From: Doris montereyensis
Lineage: Eukaryota > Mollusca > Gastropoda > Nudibranchia > Dorididae
Reading direction: 5' to 3'
Assembly: GCA_037039925.1 (NCBI GenBank)
Contig: JAXRKP010000016.1
Span: 611,001 to 675,000, forward strand
Length of the DNA: 64,000 nucleotides
Shown one piece after another: positions 46,538-64,000 of this stretch; positions within the stretch are counted from its first letter, which is position 1; each line of letters opens with the position of its first letter. The notes beneath the pieces are model-generated. The model worked only from the letters and a program-made list of their open reading frames with translations. It was not told the DNA's origin and ran no database searches. Both the position numbers and the translations under genes were made by a program.

Positions 46538-46778
46538 TTAACAAATGACTTGTGTGTACATATAAGAATATAACTGATACAGAAGTTGTCATTACTGCTT
46601 CATTTAATAAAGATTTCAAATAAAGCCTTACACACAGAAAGAATGTTAAATTTATGATCTAATATTCAAGAAATGTTATTACCAACATTCTACTTTTAAA
46701 ACTCTAAAACAATACTTCATACTTTATGAATGTATTTACCTTGTTATTCAGAAATTATGAGTGAATACTTCAGTTTAT

Positions 46779-47460
46779 ACTTTCTTTCTTTAACAGTTTT
46801 CATTCTACCTTTCGGTGTATGGATTCAGATGCCAAAGATGATCTTTCTCCATGATGCCCTGTCCTGGCATTTCCTATTTCCTTCCGAAAAAGTTAAATTT
46901 CTATGCTTCAATGCCTCTATTATATCTTCTTCCCACTTTCTCCGAGGTCTGCCTTTGGTCTTTTACCTTGGGCTTTAGCATTATATACTGATTTAGCTAT
47001 TCTATTGTCATTCATTCTGTTTACATGCCCAAACCATCTCAATTGATTTATTTCTATCTTAGTTTTCATGCCATCTGCTTTGGTTTGATCTCTTTTTTTA
47101 TTGTTGTGTTTCTGATTTTGTCTCTTTTAGTTTTCCCTACTACTCTTCTTAGAAATTTCATTTCAGTTGCCTGTACTTTACTGTCTAAGGTCCAGGTTTC
47201 ACTGCCATAGAGGAGAGTAGGACAATAAACTGTATTGTATACTGCCATTTTGGTTCTTGTTGACAATTCTTGCTTACCTACAAATGCTTTTCCTAGATGG
47301 TTATATATTGCACTCGCCTTTCTGATTCTCTGGCTGATTTCTTCTCTTAGTTTTCCCTCTGACTTAATCATTATTCCTAGTTAATTGTAGCTTTGAACTT
47401 GTTCTAAATTCTCCCTGCCCAATTTAAGATTTTATGTTTTAGCATCCCCTTAGCCTTTGG
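46779..47460 (-). mobile_element. Non-LTR retrotransposon 3' end (same family as 63370-64000)
   Basis: Minus strand reads MIKSEGKLREEISQRI, TRTKMAVYNTVYCPTLLYGS, ETWTLDSK, MKFLRRVVGKTKRDKIRN, then LRWFGHVNRMNDNRIAKSVY and the C-terminal tail. It ends in a short 3' UTR with an AAAG-repeat tail at 46779. That tail matches the unit of the 7660-8745 minisatellite. Confidence 0.85.
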
Positions 47461-47919
47461 TCATTCAAGACCAGCCTGCAAGGCAGCAGGTTGTTATTTT
47501 CTGTCAGGGTTAACTTCTTAAGCAGGAGACTCATGGAGGGCGGGATCATCTACTCCCGTACAGGTGCTTACCTGTCCACTGCCCGGTTCAGTTTATACTA
47601 ATCACTTAAAATAAAGTTTCCCATATTTCGCTATACAAGCTGTTTACCATTTTACATATTTTCTTCTAATATCCTATTCACATTGGTAACAAAAGAATCT
47701 CAAGTCCCAACAATTCATGTCAGCATTCAAGAAAGAATATAGAAAAGATTTAGATGCTTGAAAACGGCTGTTTTTCTATTATGACGAGTCGAGAAGTCCT
47801 ACACTAAAAACATAATCACTGCTTTGCGTAACCTTCTGGATTGTTTACCTGCCATCTCCACTTGAAAACGGCTGTTTTTCTATTATGACGAGTCGAGAAG
47901 TCCTACACTAAAAACATAA

Positions 47920-59176
<11,257 letters not shown>

Positions 59177-59240
59177 GCTGCCGCAGATGTAAAAATAAAT
59201 ACAAACAAGTATAGTATAGTATAGTATAGTATAGTCATAT
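59177..59240. promoter_or_regulatory. Short head-to-head promoter space between GALE and the plus-strand gene
   Basis: Contains a (TATAG)n run at about 59208-59235. The GALE start and the first exon of the plus-strand gene lie on either side. Confidence 0.4.
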
Positions 59241-60553
59241 CGCAATTTCCAGCACGTCAGACCTCGACCCATTGTCTACACTGATTGAGCAGATTGGTAA
59301 GTATTTCGTGAATATTTAGCAATATATTTCCTCTATGAAATGTTATGAGTTTTTTTTTCTTTATATATTTTCATTTGTTGATATCGATAATGACTACCCG
59401 ATGATAGAATGTGTGTAAGTTACTGTAACTGGGTCAAGATACTCTCGACTAAAGAACCTTCATTATTTCTGACACAGCATTCTTAGCCCATGAAACAACC
59501 TTGAGCAAGTAGATATTAAGTGCTTCTTTGTATACTACTTTAGATACTATGTTTTAACGATAGTTTTTGTTTGTTGTAAGAGCGTCAACTTCAGGACTTC
59601 GGCACTAGTTTTCGAATCGAGAAAACAAGATGGCGGCTTTCAGGGCATTGAGCCACACGGAATTATCCGGAATAGTCTATTGTTCTTTTATTTACAATAA
59701 TTTACATGGAATTATTGTTTGAATTTTTACCAAGAAACCTGTATTTACCGGGTGCTTTTAAAATATAAAATAGTAAAAAGGGGACTCTGCTGTTCTTTTT
59801 TATTTGTATTTCATACATGTCACTTATATTTTATGGTGAATTTATATAGTGTCGTTTTGTTTGGAAGCTTGACACCCTCCCATATATTTGGACTCGCCAT
59901 TAATTCAGAAATTCGATAAAAAACTGTTACTGGTTATATAATAATTACTCATCACTTCTCTTTTATCTTGCTGTTTTCTCTTAATTCACCTGAGATCACC
60001 ATGATGGTGGACGGGCTAAATTTAAATTAATCAAACGAAAGTGTCATATCTGTAATGGTGAATAGAAGTTCTATTTCGGAGCATTAAAGAGATGATTTTA
60101 TCTCATAGTTAGATTCATTTTAAAACATGTAGTATTATCACAATGCAAATTTCAACTTATGTGTTTGTTTACTTTTTTTTTGTACATTCTGATGAACATT
60201 ATTATTTCAATTTCAGGTTGTGAAATGGTTTAAGCATCTAGATCTATATCCTGATGTTAATCTCCAGAGATGACCGTCTGCGACAGCTTATTTTTCAGAC
60301 TTATAAGAGGGCTGTCCATCTGTCCGAAAACCAAGCCGATCTGTGCTCATATTTGGAACAGACTTTTAGTTTTAATGTGGATTTTGTGTCTGTGGACCTT
60401 GAGGAATGTGGCCTGACCAGATCCATTTTATTTCAGCCTGATGGTTTTGTTTCTAATGTGAACAAACTGACTAACAAAGCAGTTCTGGATTTAAATGCTT
60501 TGCAGATCAAGGAGCCTTTGCAAAACTGTCTCATTTGGGGTTTCGTGTCACCG
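59240..60553 (+). CDS. Unrecognised gene, first exons only, head-to-head with GALE
   Basis: I do not recognise this protein. Exon 1 ends at a GT-AAGT donor after 59296 and reads DPLSTLIEQI. Exon 2 (60217-60553) starts after TTTCAG and ends at GT-ATGA. It reads VVKWFKHLDLYPDVNLQ in one frame and then RDDRLRQLIFQTYKRAVHLS in the next, continuing through LCSYLEQTFSFNVDF, LTRSILFQPDGFVSNVN and LQNCLIWGFVSP to the donor. The pieces sound like one acidic, leucine-rich protein with one or two small indels, as in the neighbouring genes. No signal peptide or membrane segment is visible. Later exons must lie beyond the hAT insertion or outside the window. The start at 59240 is approximate. Confidence 0.45.
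59950..60035 (-). repeat. Interspersed repeat, family E
   Basis: Reverse copy (CTTTTATCTTGCTGTTTTC, ATTCACCTGAGATCACC, GGTGGACGGGCTAAATTT) in the intron of the plus-strand gene. Confidence 0.6.
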
Positions 60554-60742
60554 GTATGACAATTGACATGAGTTTGACCCGAGTTGGTTGGAGTGGGGAT
60601 GGTAGGGCCCTTCAAAAATGATGATAGGCCGAAAGTGATTTGAACCGGGTATCCGAAAATTTAAATCATAGTTTAGAATCACCTCTACTGAACATTTGAT
60701 TTAATCTACTCGTTTCTCTTGTAATGTGACTTAACTCTTAAC

Positions 60743-60913
60743 AGGCCCTACACACATAAGGGTCAACCAATAGTTTGGAATGAACCTCCAAACTGACGGG
60801 CAGAAACTCAGGTGTGGATGGAAACCTGTTTTAATCCAACGGCCATGGATTTCTGTCCATCAGTTTGGAGGTTCATTCCAAACTATCGGTCGACCCTTAG
60901 GTGTGTAGGGCCT
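60743..60913. mobile_element. 171-bp MITE made almost entirely of two 64-bp inverted arms
   Basis: Left arm 60743-60806 begins AGGCCCTACACACATAAGGG. Right arm 60850-60913 is its near-perfect reverse complement, ending GTGTGTAGGGCCT. The loop is 43 bp. It sits beside the decayed hAT transposase, but no sequence link between them is shown. Confidence 0.7.
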
Positions 60914-61034
60914 TTTAGACTCAAAGTCATGTAACGTGACTTAAGTCACATTACACTTAAGTCACATTATCACATGATGGAAACATACCTGTTTTCTCTA
61001 GTTTCATCAAAAGGACGAGTTGCCAGTTTTTTTT

Positions 61035-62867
61035 TCAGAGCAACTTGCCAAATGCCTTAAAAACCTGCCAAACTTTAAAAAAAACGATTTTTAGCGTAAA
61101 AGGTAGTTGGTGTAATAAGACATGTGAGGGCATAATCAGCAAGCTCTTTAAAACCTTGTGTCTTTCTGACTCCCTTGGTAGGTTAGCATTTTTGAAGACA
61201 GGTTCATCTGTCCAGTCAACAAGGTACATTTTTCTGTACTGCTCTTCAATAATTGACAAGTTGCCTTCCATCAAAAACCTGAATGGTAAGTCTTTGAAAC
61301 TGGCTCTCTCAGCTTGGTTCAAAACTTTTTGTGGGCTCAAAACACTCAGTCCTTCAAATACTTTGATGGAAAGCGGCAGTCTCTTCTCTACCTGCGAAAA
61401 TGCTTCACCAAGCATACTGTGGCATCTGGAAGTTGTTTCATTAATCTTCTTTTTTTCTGCCAGTTTGTCTCCTTTGACATTTTGCAAGTATTTTTCACAT
61501 TCTGTCTCAAACTTGCAGCCATAATCATAACTTCTGAGCTCTTTTTAGATCCATCACCATGGAAAATCCGTGCTTTCAGACTGCTGTATAGCATGTAAAG
61601 TTCCTTGTTCAAAACGTGTGGATCCGCCTTTGCTGACTGGAAAAGACTGTTGACACGTTCAAACTCCTGAACAATAGAGATTGCAAAGTGAAACAACAAT
61701 TTGTTAACTGGATCAAGCAGCATCTCCTTTAACAGTCTGGCTTTGATTTTGCAATCTTGTTGAGCATGTAGTTCTGCTGAGGTGAAATACAACATTAATT
61801 CTTCCCAGTTAAGCAGCAAATTGTTTAATACTTTCCCTCTCACCAGCCATCTTGTTGTCGACACTTTTGAAAATGGCTTTGTTTGAGCTACAACTTGTTC
61901 AGTTTCATGCTATTTGTTCAGTGTCTCAAACAGTTGTAAAAAATCCTGTCTCCAGAGATCACTTTGGGCAAACCAGTTTGGGATCTCTTTGAGCAGAAAC
62001 CCAAGATTGGATGGCAACTTGTTAAAGGCATGCTGTATACAAAGTGCTAGGGGTGGCACATGCATTTAAGCTGGGTACACTTGGGTGCCTTCTCCTTGAT
62101 TCTTGTCCAAACACTGTTGTTGTTTCCCACCATAACAAATGCTCCATCACTTGCAAAGCTAAAGCAATCCTCAATTCTCAAACCAAAAAGCCTTCTAACT
62201 CCCTTTCCAGTGTTTCAAAGAGTGATTGAGTATCTGTTTCCAGGACTGGTACCAGCCCAAGAAACGCATATTGTACTCCTCTGTATCATGAACATACGAA
62301 ACGGTGATGCATAAAAGCTTTTGAATTGATACATCTGTTGATTCATCTATCATCACAACATGCCGTTTGCCATGGATGTCTTCTTTCAGTTCCTCTTTCA
62401 AAGAAGACGCTATTACACGGTTTATTAAAGCAATACATTTTGTTCTTCCCATTTTCATCTTCCCTATCGAACTTCCTTCACCATGTTTCCTTACAACCTG
62501 GCCAAGATGATCCACAGTTTTAATTGCTGTATGGCATTGGCATGCCACAAACACTGTGATATCTAGGTCCATTTCTTTTTTTTTTTGTCAATTCCTCCTC
62601 CTTTTTCCTAGCTGTTTTCTGAACATGAGCATCCATTTGAGCAAGGGAATTTATGTTTTTGGATGGGGCTTTGAGTTTATGTTTGTCGGTCCCTTCATGT
62701 ACCCTGAGACAGCTTGTACGTGCTACAATCTCCACATGACAATATCTACAGAATGCTTTATCTGAACCTTCCTTGGATTGCCTCATCCATGTGAATTGTT
62801 CCTCCCACTCCTTTCGACATTTTCTACCACTGTTATATGAAGTTTTCCATTTCTTTTTAGAGGCCAT
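61035..62867 (-). mobile_element. hAT-type transposase with N-terminal zinc finger, decayed
   Basis: Minus-strand blocks: MASKKKWKTSYNSGRKCRKE followed by FCRYCHVEI and a spaced His pair (BED-like zinc finger, 62520-62867); then KRHVVMIDESTDVSIQKLLC (first catalytic Asp of the hAT RNase-H fold, near 62350); then STTRWLVRGKVLNNLLLNWE (near 61850), a motif of ZNF862-like hAT proteins; then a long helical tail to about 61035. Frame changes occur at the T run 62574-62586 and elsewhere, so it is not a working gene as printed. Terminal inverted repeats were not found with confidence. Confidence 0.75.
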
Positions 62868-63369
62868 GTCTCTTTAATCACAAAAGAAAATATATTTCTC
62901 ACTTAATTAAGGAAAATACTCCTACAACAACCACATGTGTTGGGTACTCCAAAGTGTCTCAAGTGTGAACAAAGTTTGGAGCCGTTGAGGCTCTTGATTT
63001 GTGGCTTTGTCATGTGTATGTTTTGATAACATACAATTTTGCAGAAATTCCCTCTGTTCATGACAACTATTCCAGCCTCCTATCATGGTTCTTCCTGTCC
63101 ATTCTTTGATGTTCTTCCCATCTTTTTGTTGGTCAGCCCCTCTTTCTTTCCCCTTCTAGTTTTGCCTCCAATGTAGATCTATAGACCTACTTTTTCTAAC
63201 TGTCGTTTGTTTAAATATGTCCGAAATAACAGTGAACATGAGCCAATCTGTTGGTCCTTTTGAGTCGAGCCACAAAATGGAAAGCAAAGGGGGAAAAGGC
63301 TTTACCCGAGGCGAGCTTCTCGCCTCGGCGTTACCGTACGAGTATTCGATTCCAACTTTATTATAATCA

Positions 63370-64000
63370 GTCTATTTAGAAACACCGCCAAATCAAGCTG
63401 CTGCGTGGCAGGGTTGCCAGTTTGGCACATAACCTTTGTTGTCGCAAGGATGCTTTTATGTCAAACAGCCAAACACGTTTTCCTACTACTACTACTCTTC
63501 TTAGATATTTCATTTCAGCTGCCTGTACTCTACTGTATTCTCTACTGTTTAAAGTCCAAGTTTCGCTGCCATAGTGAATAGTAGGACAATAAACTGTATT
63601 GTATACTGCCATTTTGGTTTTTGTTGACAATCCTTGCTTACCTACAAAAATGCCGTTCCTAGATGTTATAGTTATATATTGCACTTGCCTAAGAGAAGAA
63701 ATCAGCCAGAGAATCAAAAAGTTTTTGATTCTCTGGCTGATTTCTTCTCTTAGTTTTCCCTCTGAGTTAATCATTACTCTTAGGTAATTGTAGCTTTGAA
63801 CTTGTTCTAAATACTCCCTGCCCAATTTGAGATTTTGTGTTTTAGCTTCCCTAGTTACTAGCATTGTTTAGGTTTTTCTTTGCATTTACTCTCATTCCTC
63901 TTTTATTTAGTTCATTGTTCATAATGTTGATATTCGACTGAAGGTCACTTTCTGATTTTCCAAACAGAACTAAATCATCGGCAAATGAAAACATTGATAC
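63370..64000 (-). mobile_element. Non-LTR retrotransposon fragment, RT C-terminal half
   Basis: Reads FSFADDLVLFGKSESDLQ (the catalytic FADD, near 63980), then LEQVQSYNYL, EGKLREEISQRI, GLSTKTKMAVYNTVYCPTI and HYGSETWTL toward 63376. Same family as the fragment at 46779-47460. It enters from beyond the window end. A perfect 32-bp palindrome interrupts it at 63689-63753. The clade (RTE-like or related) is not decided. Confidence 0.85.
63689..63753. repeat. Perfect 32-bp-arm palindrome with a 1-base spacer
   Basis: 63689-63720 is the exact reverse complement of 63722-63753. It lies inside the LINE fragment and consists of LINE coding sequence (EEISQRI region) copied back in inverse orientation. 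Confidence 0.93.

Overview
The window is nuclear DNA from an animal. It is AT-rich and intron-dense, with GT-AG splice sites, many tRNA-headed SINEs, LINE fragments, inverted-repeat transposons and long microsatellites. The gene set (HADHA, MMACHC, GALE and a UspA-type universal stress protein) and the repeat style suggest an invertebrate, probably a mollusc. The species cannot be fixed from the sequence.

Layout. 49-20913 (minus): 19 exons of HADHA, the mitochondrial trifunctional enzyme alpha subunit; its 3' end lies outside the window. 20914-23526: a divergent intergenic space with a decayed LINE that carries a 68-bp-arm foldback, plus a composite trinucleotide microsatellite. 23527-27964 (plus): MMACHC, the cobalamin-processing protein, in 4 exons. 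28-35 kb: gene-poor, with a 28-bp minisatellite and SINEs. 35175-35643 (minus): a frame-broken universal stress protein gene. 36-47.7 kb: no gene recognised; SINEs, three inverted-repeat DNA elements and a LINE 3' end. 47920-59176 (minus): GALE, UDP-glucose 4-epimerase, in 9 exons; intron 3 holds a Penelope-like retroelement and a 30-bp minisatellite. About 59240-60553 (plus): exons of an unrecognised gene, head-to-head with GALE. 61035-62867 (minus): a decayed hAT-type transposase. 63370-64000 (minus): a LINE reverse-transcriptase fragment.

The genes are housekeeping metabolism: mitochondrial long-chain fatty-acid oxidation, vitamin B12 handling and galactose metabolism. No operon-like or pathway cluster is seen.

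The most striking general observation is that each recognised gene keeps intact splice sites and family motifs, yet carries one or more small reading-frame breaks, two of them in A homopolymers. This looks more like residual indel error in the assembly than gene death. The rest of the novelty lies in the mobile elements: two TTAA-flanked elements, a hAT-type element with a perfect 8-bp target duplication, a minisatellite built from a LINE 3' tail, and a 104-bp tandem duplication of the GALE terminal exon.
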